64,000 nt of DNA from Phoenix dactylifera. Taxonomy: Eukaryota; Streptophyta; Magnoliopsida; Arecales; Arecaceae. The stretch spans positions 9,341,194-9,405,193 of the forward strand of contig NC_052405.1 of the NCBI RefSeq assembly GCF_009389715.1, given 5' to 3'. Under the pieces are notes generated by a model, which was not told the DNA's origin, did no database searches, and worked only from the letters and a program-made list of their open reading frames with translations. Shown one piece after another: positions 10,251 to 23,500 of this stretch. Position numbers and translations under genes: made by a program. The first letter of the stretch is position 1. Every line of letters begins with the position of its first letter.

Positions 10251-12600
10251 GGATCTTTATTTCATTTAAACCTTCTTTGACCTCCAACCAAAATGCAAGT
10301 TGAATAATTTGTTAATCTATTCCACTCGTGTACTCATATAATTTTATCTCATGCACATGCTTGCTTGCTCACATAGCAACAACTCACATTGTTTTGAAAA
10401 GCAGCAGATGGATGGTCCTACTTTTGCATGCAACTTATATATTAAAAATCACTAGAAAACTTAAGCATTGGAAGAAAAAAAAATTATTGCGAGAATCATT
10501 ATAATAAATATATTTTTATGTATTCAAAATGACCCAAAAAATCCTTTAAGTTTAAAACCTCAGTTACATTCCTAGCTCTTTCCGGCCAAAAAAATGCAAA
10601 GGCAGTCAAGTGTTCTCGTTAAGTGGAACTTAAAGCTATACCAATGAAAAATTGAAGTGGAACTTATTTCTTTTTTTTTTAAGAAAAAGTGAACCTAAAT
10701 TTATGTCATCAAATTGCTCCTTCGTCTTTATATATATTTTACAGGCCAAGGTCAGTTCAAATTTCATGGGTAACATGTGTTAACCTAACCATCAGAACCA
10801 ACTTATTTGAGCAAAAATCAACATAACATGGATCTATATATTAAATCTTTACTTAGCCCTAGCAGGCCAGTTTTAAGTTGAATACACAACCATATGAATT
10901 TTATTGGACAAGACTCTTTTGTTTTAATAAATATCTAGAGATGACGCACACTAGTCTATAGCAATGCAAAATTAGAAGATCATACAATGAGGTGTACTAC
11001 ATGGTAATCTTCAAGGGAAGCATTGATTTTTTTTCCCTTTGTTTTTTTAAAATTTTAGAGAATTTTGAGGTACTGGATTTCAAAGCAATGCAATAATGAT
11101 TTCATACATTGCTTACCTAGCTAAATACCTCATTTCGGTTAGTGTCCTTACTCGATGGTAATTAGAAGGTCTTTGTTAGAAATAGTTCTTTACTCATCAA
11201 ATCTTTAATAGGATATATATGTCATATTTAATAGGATTTACTTAATCAAGAGTAACCGCAACATCTTATTTCCTTAATTAATTAGCTTTATATTTTTTGG
11301 TAGGACTTTTGACAAGCTTTTAAGAGGGGTAGCAGAGAAGGCATGTCCAGAAGACTTAAGAAATAAAGAATGAGAGAAAGAGATTATAATAGAAAGCATG
11401 ATATAAATATTTGTCAATTAGTATGAGATGCTTCTTGGATACTAATCCATTGATGAACTATAATGAGAGCATGCACATTGAAGTTGGGGTAAAATTGAAG
11501 CCATTTCTAAAAGGGATTATAAAGTGATTGAATATACTTGGGATCTTAACTATCCCATCTTAGTTTCTTATGATAATAGTGACATTTCATATCAGTGATG
11601 ATCTGAATGTTCTGTCACCCATGCACCAAATGCAAATATGAGCTACCTCCGGAAGCTATTGGCCTAATTCTCCTTGCTTAACCTTCTAATTAAGCCCGAC
11701 ATTACATAACATTAGTTCCAATTGCATGACATCAACTCGAACCTAACCTGCTTGTAATAAAGATATGTCATTACGTTCAAAAAAGTGCACTGCTAGAAAA
11801 TTTAGTCCATGAAATGCAAGTTATGACAAGAGTAGGACTAATCAAAAATATTATCTTAATTACATGAAGGAGATTTTGATGTTATTTAATTCAAATCCTA
11901 AGACTCGGGTTCAAAGCCAAGTATACACACTATCTTCTAAGCTAATCCACTCAAGACTTGTGTGACAGCTTATCACTCCAAAGGCCCACAAAGCATCATG
12001 CTAACCAAAATAAAATAAATAAATCAGGAGGGTCTCGCCAGCAAGGGAGCTACTATTTCTATATCATGCCATCCTGCTGAAATCATATGGTAGGGAAATC
12101 TAGGTGAACCTTTTGAATTAAACGACATTTAGGTTTAACTCCTACCGAAAATTTCATACCCGTTTCATTTCCTCGACAGTGACCGTACATTTAATTGTTA
12201 GGCCCTGACTTTGTACACACTTGAACACAACTATACATGCAAAATACATTTACCTACGTATAGATTTGGAGATAACTATGTATAAAAAAATAAACATAAA
12301 AACATTACATTGGTTTCATTATGTGCATCACTAAATATTATACCACAAATGCTAACACCAAACATAAAAGATCAATAGAATTTTAAGTTCTTTATCACGT
12401 ACATATTACATATTATATATAAATATATATAGAAAAGATATGATTGTGCATAAAATTGCCATGATTATATTTGAAATTCTGGCCTAACTACATGCAATAT
12501 TGGACGTAGATTCCAAGTGTGCAAAGTACCAGTCAAACAAAGGACAGAACATGTGGACAAATTTATAAAAGAAGAAGATGAATGTATGTTGGAATCTAGA
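10251..12600. other. A/T-rich intergenic sequence, no gene seen
   Basis: No ORF of note on either strand, and no recognisable RNA gene or clear repeat. Ordinary plant spacer. Confidence 0.6.
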
Positions 12601-12629
12601 AGAATGGCTGAATAGGCCTAAGTAGGCAT

Positions 12630-12950
12630 ACCGGTTGGCTATTGAATCGATTCGGTACTGGTTCAGATTGAACCAAACCGATATTATTAGTTTGATCTAG
12701 TTTACGCATTCAAAAGCTTAAAAAAATTTTGGAACCGATGCGAACTAGTCAGTTCCCATTAATTTCTAGTCGGTACAAGATCAGTACTATTTTTTAATGG
12801 TATCGACTGGTTCGCATCAGTTCGTACCGATTTTTATCTGGTACAGATTAGAACCATTTTTTAACTGATCAAACCAATTTGGTACGGATTAAATTGGCTA
12901 GTACCGGCTGAACCGGCTGCTATGGATCAGTTCTTTTTTTTTTTTTTTTG
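12630..12950. repeat. Degenerate GGTTCGGTAC-type dispersed repeat
   Basis: Variants of CGGTACTGGTTC, AACCGGCTGAACCGG and GGTTCGCATCAGTTCGTACC recur in both orientations, ending in a T-run near 12,933-12,948. It looks like an old palindrome-rich, MITE-like sequence. I saw no clean ends or target duplication. Confidence 0.35.
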
Positions 12951-13019
12951 TGGTTAGAACCGCTCTGACAAGATTGCCTGATTTCAGAAAAAAAAATCTT
13001 TTCGGTGATTAAAAAAAAT

Positions 13020-14244
13020 AAAACTTTACCTTCCCATGCCTCCAGATGCGTGCACCGTTATCGTCCTTCCTCCTCTTTCTCCTCCACCCATCTCTCTCGA
13101 TAAAACCCAGAAAACCTCTCCAGAACACCAAGGCTTCGATGGAGGAGAGGAGAGGAGGCGAGAAAAAAGAGCGACCTTTTTCCCCAAGAATTGTTTTTGC
13201 GTTGTCTTCTTCCCTTCTCTTCCGTCCAATCCCTTGGTTTCATCGTTCGTTTTCGAGGATTCCAGAGCAGTTTGATCAGTTTATACTACCCAAGTTCGGG
13301 CATCGATTCGTTGTCGCGGAGCTGGAGGAACCCTAGGGTCCTCCGCGGTAGTCGGGAAGAGGGAAAGTGATCGGATTTCTTGCGCGAGGTCAGCTTTTAT
13401 ATCCAGCTGTTGAGTTCTTAGTGCTTGAGATTCCGTTTTGGAGTATTGGAATTTTTAAGTGTTTTTCGAATTGTCTCATGATTTTTTTGGTTAGTTTTGA
13501 GTAGAATTCTGAACCTGTTTTTGATTAGATAAAATACTATTTCACCTTTTCTTTTGTCTCTCTTTGAGTGTTGTCTGCAAAGGATTCGAGTAGACTATTA
13601 ACTAGATAATGGATTTCAACCTTATGTTGTTATTTTTCTTTTTATATGTAGTGAAATGATTATTGGGGCTAATTTTAACTGGAGCGTTGGAATTTGTTGG
13701 ATTTTTGAATTTTCTGCTGATTTCTTGTTAGTTTTCAGCAGTATTCTGAATTTGATATAGAAGAGAAAATAACAATTTTCACTTAGTTTTGGTGATCTTT
13801 GAGTATTCTCTGGCTAGAATTTAAATAGATAAATGAACGTATTCAGGATTTTGAAGTAAAGGTGATGTTTTTTGAGGGTGGGCCCTGGCGTCATGGGTGT
13901 CATGAGTTTGGAAATGGCCTCCACACACGGAGTGAGGCTGTGTATATCTGACCCTTCCAGACCCTGCAGTGGCAGGAGCCTTATACACTGGGCGAATTTC
14001 TTTTTTTTTTTTTTTCTTTTTAAAACAAAGGCTAGTGAGCTGGTAATGGAGGTTAAGCTTAACTTTAGTTTGATATATACTATATAGTTGTTCTAGAGGT
14101 AGATATTTAATGAGTAGCGTCATTGAATTGGAAACTCTCTGGCGACTATTTACAGGGAGATAATCTCTGATGGTAAGGATAAAAAAGAGGTGATTTTTCT
14201 GGATTAAAGGGTGTGAAAGAGTTTGGAATTGTAGCGCGATTAAG
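13020..14244 (+). promoter_or_regulatory. Likely 5' UTR exon and leader intron of the GT14 gene
   Basis: A C/T-rich stretch followed by a GC-richer block (13,020-13,390) is typical of a plant first exon. A possible donor is GCGAG|GTCAGC near 13,387, and a possible acceptor is TTTACAG|GGAG near 14,154. The T-rich sequence between them looks intronic. Small overlapping ORFs here have no family resemblance. Confidence 0.4.
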
Positions 14245-17200
14245 ATGAAGCCCAGGAAGAAGGGGGATGAAGAGGAGGAAGGGCACTGGGCAAACTCTTC
14301 AAGAAAGGATTGTTCACTTAGGCTAATAAAGATTTTTTTCCGCATAGCTGTGTTCGTGGCAGGGTCAGTTCTAGGCTTGTCATGGGGCGTGCGTCTCAAT
14401 CAGCATGTATCACAGACTGATATCTTCTTTCCGGCAAAACTATACACAAACTGTGGGAAGCCTAGCTTGAACTTTAACAATTTCATTGAGCCGTGCAATT
14501 TGATGCATATGATGACAGATAAAGAGCTCTTTTGGAGGGCTTCAATGGTATCCAAGAGAAATGAGTATCCATTCAACAGAGTGCCAAAGGTGGCCTTCCT
14601 GTTTATGACAGAAGGACCTTTACCACTCTTACGGTTGTGGGATAGGTTTTTCAAAGGTCATGAAGGGCTCTTCACAGTTTATGTGCATGCATATCCAGGG
14701 TACACACTTGAGGTCCCCGAGAGCTCTTTCTTCTATGATCGCCAAATTCCAAGTGAGGTACAATTTGTTATCTAATTTTATCTGTGTTTATTGGTTTTAT
14801 TTATCGCATATTTTGCTTGGTTGCTGTTTGGAAACAGCTGCTATGTTTTTCAATCATCATAGAGGGTGTTCTAAAGATATGATAGTGCATCGACATTGCT
14901 GAGAGTTGCAGAATATGTTACTAGTGACAATTCTATAGTGAAATATTTAAAAGTAATTTGAGTCAGTATTAGGATGGAAATCCAGCAACCAAGTATTTTT
15001 GTAATTGCAGAAGAAAGTTCCATGTGATCTGATTTTTCTGCGAATAGTTATTTACAACTAAGTTCCATATGATCTCCACCCCCCCACCCCAAAGATTATT
15101 GTTATTTTGAATTCTTATAGGAATTTATTATATGTGCTTATTTTGCAGCTTCCTTCCCTAAAAAATCGTTATAAATTATGTCTTGATGCATGTAAAATGC
15201 TAAAATTTTTAGATTGGAGATAATTTAACTTAAATATAAATTCTAAAAATATCTAAAATTAATTGTTTTATAAATAATTTTTTCTAATACAATATATCTC
15301 ATCTCCGTCTTTTGGTTTAGAAGCACTCTTCTTCCTCCTCCCTTGAAAATTCTTAGGGTCCATATTCTTTTTCTGTTGCTAATAGGATTTTTCTCACATG
15401 GTGTTTCAAAAGTTAGTATTTTCTTGTACATCGTTATGGATTTGATCAGTCTTTCTGATAGGTATCCTTAAGTCCCTCATCTACTTGTATTTGCTTTGCT
15501 ATTCTGCCCAAGCCTTGCTGAAGAAGAGTTATGGGGAGTAAAACACAAATATGCTGATTCTAGACTTGGTTGCTATAAAATGATCGAATCATTCCCGATA
15601 AGCAAAAATAAAAAGTAGGGTTATTCCATTTTGACAAAAGGCCATATTCAAGTTTAATAGCTTTGTGTCTGCTATCCCAGTCATGGTTTTTGTCTCTATT
15701 CCTAGTTTTGTCTCAACTCTTTCTCTTATTCTCAAAATCCACAATTGTTATATTTCCTTTGCCTATAGCATATTTTAATTCTATTAGAGAAATCTAACTA
15801 TGGTTACTATAGGACTATTTTAAAACTCTAACAAGAGGCTTATTTTTGGAATTTAAAAATTGGGAAATTAAGCTGCTTTTGTATAGTTTAAGGATTTTAA
15901 GGTATTGAATGCTACAGCTTGTCAGTATCATTTTATGAAATAAAATTCCCAAGTAAATTTTATTTCTTTTTTCTTATTTCTCTTCTTAAAATTCTTTGTT
16001 CTTAGAATTGATGTAATTAGCTAGACTGGCCTTCTTGGTGACAATTTTTATATGATTTGGTAACACACCAGAGTGTAGTGCTTGAATTGTGGAATTTGTA
16101 AGCCAAAATATGTATGCTTTCATGCAGTCAGCTTTTTTGATTCCCTCCAAGTTTATCTGTTACTTTGAAGGTTGTTAAAACTAGTAAACAAAACTGTGCA
16201 CCCACTATATTCAAAAGGTACTATCAAACTTAAACCTTATTTCAAGTAATAACCATTGTGATACTTTCTTCTGGCTTGGAGGAAATGTAAGCAAGAACAA
16301 TATGAATGTACTTTCTTTTACTTTCTTCCGACTGTCATTCTTTTCTTTAAGAAACGGCATCTACAATTTTGCTCAGAATCCGCAACCTTAATCAATCTTA
16401 ATTGTATAGGTGATCCATGATCTGTATCACTGAAGCAGGAATCATGATTTCTATCCTGATCCTAGGTTGTTTCCTCTTTCTCACTCCTATTCAAGTTGCC
16501 TTGTTGAACTATTAACAATGAAAAAATATCTACTGTATTCTTCCCTTGTTCCCATTCTTGGTCTTGGATTCCAAAATCTTGTCCTCGAGTGAAATTTATT
16601 TACATTAATATACTTCCATGGAGATTGGTTGCATCTTTTTTCTAGATAAGTAATGTGAGTTGATCTTTTAACAAGACATGCAATCATTTGATTTATTAAG
16701 AAGAAAGACTACCATATTCAGGTGAAGAACAGACAATACTCTAGTTAGAGGTCCTGATACCAAGAATTCTACCATATTTTCACAATTGAAATAAAACATT
16801 TATGCTACACAAGCAGTAGATGCACTTCCATAACTGTGAATCTAGTCAACGACTGAAGTATTAGTTTATGCTTTCCACATTGTATGGTACTTAAATAAAG
16901 TATTCGCCCTGCCTGGACTACTTTAGATTTATTACATCATAAATTGGTTACTGTTGTCACAAAAAAAGAGAGAAAGAGTTATGGTACTTATTTTGTTGGT
17001 GCAAAAGTCCTCAAGATATAAGGGGTGCAGATTTCATATGATATTACGGGCTCGTTTCGTATAATATTGGCTTGCAATCCAGACTATATTGTTTTTATGC
17101 TTTGGTTAGTAGGTTCTGATCTAATTTTATGTCTTCATGTTAGTTTCGTGTCAACTTCTTCAAGATAGAATGGGGGTATATGCCGAGGATCTATTTATCT

Positions 17201-18563
17201 CCAGCTAACATGGGCCTTTAGTATCATTTGGGATTCTGAATTCATTTAGATGGGTCATAATTTTGTTTTGAGTTTTGACTGTTTGCCCTGCCTTTCTTCC
17301 TGTAAACTTTTTTTAAATTAGTATGGAAGTAAAAGATGCAGTTTCTTTTCCTGGTGTATCTTAGCATTTGGCATGCTTATGAAAGTAAAAGATACTTATC
17401 TGTCACAGAGTTTCATTTGTTGGCTTTCAGCATGGTAAAACTCACGAAAAACAAGGTCTTGTTAATAAATTGATAATTTTGATTAGCACAACTTTTTATT
17501 ATTGCATGGAAATAAATCAGCAGCACAATTAGCTATTCACGTGAATTTGTTTGCTTAGACAGCCTTCAGCTGCACTTGAGGTCCCTGACCAGTGTCATGA
17601 GCAGCAGAAGTAGGTTACTGAGATGTTTCTTCGATCAATTTCAGAAAATGTGATTTTTTTTAATGGGCGCTCCTCATAACTTAATTTTGTAGATTTCTGC
17701 AAATTTCTTGCTTTTTTGCCTTTTCCAAAGGATGTTTCCTCCTCCACAGATTTCAATCCAAAAGATCGAATAGATATCAGAAACTTGTAGAAATTAAGAT
17801 GTTGCCAGTCAGTTGTAAATAATTGTGAATTTAACTTGACCACAGTCTTGGTTGAATTGAAGCATTTCCTTTGTGAAGACAACTCAGCTGACTTGTGTTT
17901 TTATCTGCTGTTCATATGCAGAAGACTAAACATGGCCTAATATCACAAGTAGATGCGGAAAAGCGTCTCTTGGCCAATGCTTTGCTGGACTTCTCCAACG
18001 AGCGCTTTGTTCTGCTCTCTGAGAGTTGCATTCCAGTTTTTAATTTCTCCACTGTCTATAAGTACCTCACTAAATCTGCCTACAGCTTTGTGCAGTCTTA
18101 TGATGAAAACTCATTCCAAGGCCTCGGACATTATAACAGCCACCTGGCCCCTGAAATCAAGCTTCCTCAATGGAGAAAAGGGTCTCGGTGGTTTGAAATC
18201 CAGCGCTCGTTGGCAGTCAATATAGTTGCAGACAAGAAGTACTACTTTTTTTTCAGGGAATATTGTAAAACCAATTGCTACCCTGATGAGTTCTACATCC
18301 CTACCTACTTGAACATGTTCCATGGATTATCGAATGCGAACAGGACTGTGACTTGGGCTGGCTGGTCAATTGGAGGTCATCACCCTGCAACTTACGGCCG
18401 CGAAGACATCACGGAAAGCTTGATTCGATCTATCAGAAGTAATGGGACCATCTGTACATACAACTCCAAACCAAGTTCTCTCTGTTTCCTTTTTGCAATG
18501 AAGTTTTCTCCTGATGCATTGGAACCCCTACTCAACCTCACTTCAACGGTCATGAAATTTTAA
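14245..18563 (+). CDS. GT14 family glycosyltransferase (Core-2/I-branching type, BC10-like)
   Basis: Two coding exons, 14245-14757 (171 codons, donor GAG|GTACAA) and 17922-18563 (acceptor ATGCAG|AAG), join in phase across a 3.2-kb intron to give 384 residues. The form is a type II Golgi membrane protein: a short basic cytosolic tail, one membrane span at about residues 26-48 (IFFRIAVFVAGSVLGLSWGV), then the lumenal Branch domain. Family hallmarks are VAFLFMTEGPLPLL, the pair VYVHAYPG and FYDRQIPSE, DAEKRLLANALLDFSNERFV, LLSESCIPVFNF, and a late WAGWSIGGHHPATY segment. Plant members such as rice BC10 influence cell walls and arabinogalactan proteins; the donor and acceptor sugars here are not known. 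The length matches the family (about 380-400) and no break was seen. Confidence 0.9.
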
Positions 18564-19662
18564 ATTCTTTTTCTAGGCCTCTCCTTTTGCTTCCCCCTTG
18601 TTTCTTCCCCCCTCTCTGGTCAGCAGAAGGGAATCCATTTTCTTATCCATACATTCTTACCTTGTATATTTGGATTAGAAAGCTTTAGAGCATGTATTCT
18701 ATGATGCTAAAAGCTCGAGTTGAAAGGTCAGTTCGTCCTATAATTAATCAGCTTCTAATTTTCTTTTCCCAAGTTTTATCTTGATGAGAAGAATGTGTTC
18801 GAAGTGGAATTTGGAATTCTGCAGCAGAATGTGGTTCTACACTCGTTTAGTGGATACAAACTCGTCTGTTAGGTCATTGTGCAGTCATCAATGTGAAGTA
18901 ATTCCGATCTCTTTAGTTCTCGTAGTATATCTGTATAAGCTCGAATAGTTCTTCTTGAGAAAGAGATTAAGCTGTTGATGCATGGTTAGTAGTAGGCCAA
19001 ATTATGAATATATAATTATTATATATGATATTAAATATATATTTATAATAAATTAAAATATACTTTATATTATATATATATATATATATTTATTATTTTA
19101 TATTACGTAAATTTTAAATGTCAGATATACCTATTTCAATTGTTATATACATTCTCTTTGAATTGTTATAATACTTATGTAACAAATTAAAAACCAAAGT
19201 TTGGTCTGGAATATTTTCTTCTGCATCAATCTTATGATGGGATTTCACTAAGCAGAGCAACAGAAGCAAAATAGCAACTGTGATCTAGAATATCTAAACA
19301 TTGGGATCTTCTTTGCCCCCAGCGAATCTGTTAATCTTGAGAAAAGTCTTTCAATTCATTCTCTCAGTGAAATGAATTGATGGGGTCTTCGAGTCTTCCT
19401 CTTAAAAAAAAAAAAGAAAAAATCTTGAGAGGTGCCTAATTAGAAGCCAGTGTTAAAAGCAAACTCGATTTATTCGGAATATCTTCTTGCTGAGTTTATG
19501 GTGGGGAATAAACCATATGTGCTTTTGCTTCAATAACTGCCAAAGACGAACGTGGGAGTCTTTATATACCATTACACTATACATTACTCCAAGACAACAT
19601 AAAATAGATTAATCAATACGTAGCTTTAATTGATTCAAAATGGCTTTTATTTTACTAATAAT
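18564..19662. other. 3' UTR of the GT14 gene, then A/T-rich spacer
   Basis: The transcript probably ends within a few hundred bases of the stop; no poly(A) signal was fixed. Near 19,010-19,110 there is a (TA)-rich low-complexity stretch. No other gene seen. Confidence 0.45.
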
Positions 19663-20522
19663 TGATGGAAGGTGAAATGGATCGTCCTATTCCGGCATGG
19701 AGTCACCCAATTCCGGCAGAGTAAACCCCAGAGTTGAGCAGGCCGAAGAGGCAGACCTCGGCCCCGCTGAGAGCCTACCTCGGCCCTGCCAGGAGCTAGG
19801 TTGACCTTGGCTCCGCCCAAAGCCAAGCTGACCTTAGCTTGCCAAAGGCCAAGCCGACCTCCACTAGAGGCCAGGCCGATCTCAGCCCAGTAAAGGCCAG
19901 AGCCGACCTCGCCAAGCGCACGTCGCGGTCTCCAAGCCTGCCCGACCTTGCCCGCAGCCGTACCTGGCCACGTCATGGCGCACCAGCCAAGAGCCATACC
20001 CTGCCACGCCCGTTAAGGGCCATACCTGCTACGCCCGTCAAGGGCCACACCCTGCCACACCCGTTGACACGCTATCTCCAGCTATTGGCCCGCTGATCAT
20101 ATCTCAGTCCGAGATTTCAGATAACAGTCGTCACCCTCATCCTATAAAAAGGGAGTAGGAAAGACCCTCGGTAAGCTTTACAAGCCTTCACAAGCTTTTG
20201 CAGGCATTATTAAGTTTCTACAAACTACTACAAGATAGTTTTACGCTACCAAAAACAAAAAAAAAAGGCACTTAGAAAGCTCTCCTCTCTACGAAAATGT
20301 CTGGCTAACTTAGCCATCGGAGAGCCTTCGCCGGAATTTCCGGCCAAGACTTTGTGCAAGTACCCCGGAGTGCAGAGAGGTGGCCATCTTCCTCCTTTCC
20401 TGCCAGCGCCTTCTCAGAAGTACCCAGAACACCGGAGGCAGCTCTCTTTCTCCATCCTCGGTCGGCGTCCCTTCGGCTCCCTTCCGGGGTGGTCGCCCTC
20501 AAGCCAGATTTCAACCATAACA
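19663..20522 (+). mobile_element. Solo LTR of a retrotransposon (860 bp)
   Basis: A G/C-rich island in A/T-rich DNA that begins TGATGG and ends CATAACA (TG...CA). It is flanked by ATAAT at 19,658-19,662 and again at 20,523-20,527, as expected for a 5-bp target duplication. A TATA box (CCTATAAAAAGGGAG, from 20,143) and the TTTACAAGCCTTCACAAGC leader resemble plant Ty3/gypsy LTR promoters. A CACGCCCGTTAAGGGCCATACC-like module is repeated three times upstream. No internal domain or second LTR lies nearby, so it is probably a solo LTR left by recombination. Caution: the target duplication sits in TAA-rich DNA, where a chance match is easier. Confidence 0.65.
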
Positions 20523-23500
20523 ATAATAATATAGTATGCGAGAAGAATTATAATTTTATTATTAACGTTAGCTATATGGAGAATGGAGTGTTTTATTCGG
20601 GCAAAATCTTTATTTTAGTATATATATATATTAGGTTTCTTATGCAAATTGTGATATAATAAATTAACCAAATACTGCAATTGGCAAATAACTATTTTTG
20701 TCATTTTGTTTTGTATAATTTCAGTACCAACAACTTATAAGTTATAGCAGCCATTTTCCAGAAAAAGGAAAAAAAATGCTGAGTTCAAGGAAACCTCGAG
20801 GACGTCCGTGCCCTACCCTTTACCCCAGGGGCACCATGGCCGTGGCCTTTAGATTCGGTGGGGTGGTAAGAGATCAGAGACCGTTCAATCGTAATCGGAC
20901 GGTTTCCATTGCAAGCTTAGTACTCGGGATCAGACGTTCAGGATTTAATCAGGAGGTTGGACATCGAAGAGATCAGCAAGATCAAGCTTTGCTCCCCTCC
21001 GGCGCATGTTAGGGTTTGGCCTTTCTCGAAATCCTTCTCCCTCTTCCACTCCGCGGATCTATAATCTCCTTCCCCTCCACCCTTCTCTACCTCCTTCTCT
21101 CCCTCACTAGGGCGCTATTTTGGCAATTCGAGGGGTGGATTGGAGAAATGTGGTGAATTTTTGGATCAAATTTGGTATGAGAAGTTCTATCTGAAATCCC
21201 AACGCTCAAATGTGGTGATTTTTGACTTTTGATCCTATCTTGAGTGTCTCTGGTTTAGAGTAGTGATCAAGAGACTATTTTATGGTTTTCTTTGACTAAT
21301 TATTAGTATTCTTAATTTCAGCAGGGGATTTTGTTTCTTTTCTTGTATTTTAATCTTTCCTGCTACCAAATCTGATCTTTTTTTTTTAATTTATTTTTTT
21401 CCCAATGGTGTCTTCTCTATCCGGACTTTTAATTGGGTTTGGTTTCTGCGTGCAATTTCCAGGCATTTTCTCAACAATTTAAACTAAAATACCTTTCCTT
21501 TATTTATTTTTTTTCACGTGATAGATCGTCCATAACGGTTGAATTCAGAGACTCCTCTCTTTAATGTCCATTTGGTTTATCTTTTTATACCGTAATTGAT
21601 TTCCCTGTTCTTATTTATATGATAGAGTGCCGTGCTTTTGTTGAGTTGATCTTGAAAAAAAGGCTTCTTTCTTTAAAAAATTGATATTTCTCTCCTCTGA
21701 GCTGTTTAAGGATGCTGCATTTTTTCCTTGTGAATTTGATGTCGAATTTATATTCGAAAGAAAGTTTCAGCTTAAAAGAAGATGAATTGTTAATATTATT
21801 TTCGGATTTAATGGAGCATATCACTTATAGTCAAATTAGTTTTTGACCTTACATTGCAATTTATGAGCGTAATCACTGCTGTGATTACTGCTACTGATGT
21901 TTAAGAGTCAATTTCCTTCGAGTATTCACTCTACCTGATGACTGATTTTTCTCAATGTGTTGTATTTCCACTTTGTTTTACATCAATGTAATTGCAAAAT
22001 GGCTAACAGGTATCGAGTATAAAATATGTATGATCAAAATTTACTTTTACAAAATTTACCTTATTGAAATAGACAGGATATGCTGCTCTTACTTCCAGAT
22101 ACGTTATACCAATTCCTCTTTGTGCTCTTCTCTGTTTTGTAGAAAGAACAGAATCTTTTCGTGTTGCTATCATGTTATTGTCTCCTCAGTTGGGCCTATT
22201 GATTTCATTTACTGTTACAAATGCTGAGTAGAGAATATCGTGTTGCAATTTGTAGAGTATTTGAGCTGGGCATCACTTGATTTTCATAACTTGGAATCTG
22301 CAGTAAATATCAGCAGCTTAGGTCTTCCAATGATCTCATGAGAGTATGTTCCCAAACTTTGTTGCACTATTCTCTATGTGCTTGCTTTTGCTAACCTGGC
22401 TTGCAAGTGCTCATAATTTGTGTGTCATGTGGAGGAATTGTATCAATAGCTTGTCCAGTCCCATTGCTCAAAACGCCAGCTTGTAAGTGGGCTGTAACAG
22501 AATACTTGCTAGGCATTTATTATTTCTTAAGATATTTGTTAACAACAATGAGCCTTGACCTGTTGACTAGCAAATTCACATTACCTGGCGATTTGGTTCA
22601 TTGGGAAGGGCAACATACCATGATTTTTATGACTTAACTGGAAAATGCTAACATATTCTGTTTTACTTGCTAAACAGTCTTGAATATTCATTTTAGATAA
22701 AGCCTCAATCAGCTAAAAATTTGAAATATTTTGCTCAGTATTGATTTATTTGGGTCAATTTCTTCTAGCTGTGGAATGAAAGGCTAATTATTTCTTTTGA
22801 TATAATTCCCATAACTATTACTAATTGCTTATTTTGCAAACTTGTTCTGAAATTTAAAGTGAAATATCCTTTAGTTGTGCGGAATTACAATAGGAGTGTA
22901 GATATATTTCTGATGGAGGTTTCTTTTTAAGGTATCTGCAAGGAAAAGATGCTTTGCATATTTTAAAGTAATATTCATGACCTATGATGCCTTGTTGGAG
23001 TTCCTAGGTATCCGGGCTGTTGCTTGAAATTTACCCTTTATCTGTAATAGAAATATTAAACTCGTTTTTCACTCATTAGCATAATTATATTTATATTTAT
23101 TATATGGCATTTGAAGAAAACAATCGAATTCAAATTTGCACAAAAATTTGAAACAACTTTTAGTTTAAATGTCATTTAAGACCCATTTGGTGGATTCAAA
23201 GTTTTGTGCTTGGGTGCAATGGTAAGGTTGCTCCATTATGACTTGGGTGTTATGGGTTAGAAACATGAAAAAAGACTCTCCTCTATTTTTAGATGCCCTT
23301 TTTTTTGGTGGATTCTTTATAAAATGGTTCCAAGACTCTAAATTTCTGTTTTTTTCTTTTTATTTTTTTGCGTCTATATCTGTGCTTATGCATGTGATAT
23401 TCTTTTTCTAAATAGAGGAAGAAGCGTGAGAGTCAAAAAGCTAAGTGAGAACCAGCTATGAAGATGAACTATGACGAAGAACAGCTGCACATGGCCAGAC

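Noticed and set aside
20776-21012. 78-codon + strand ORF before the FRS11-like gene
   Set aside because: No family resemblance, and it lies in the probable promoter/leader; kept as part of the regulatory region only.
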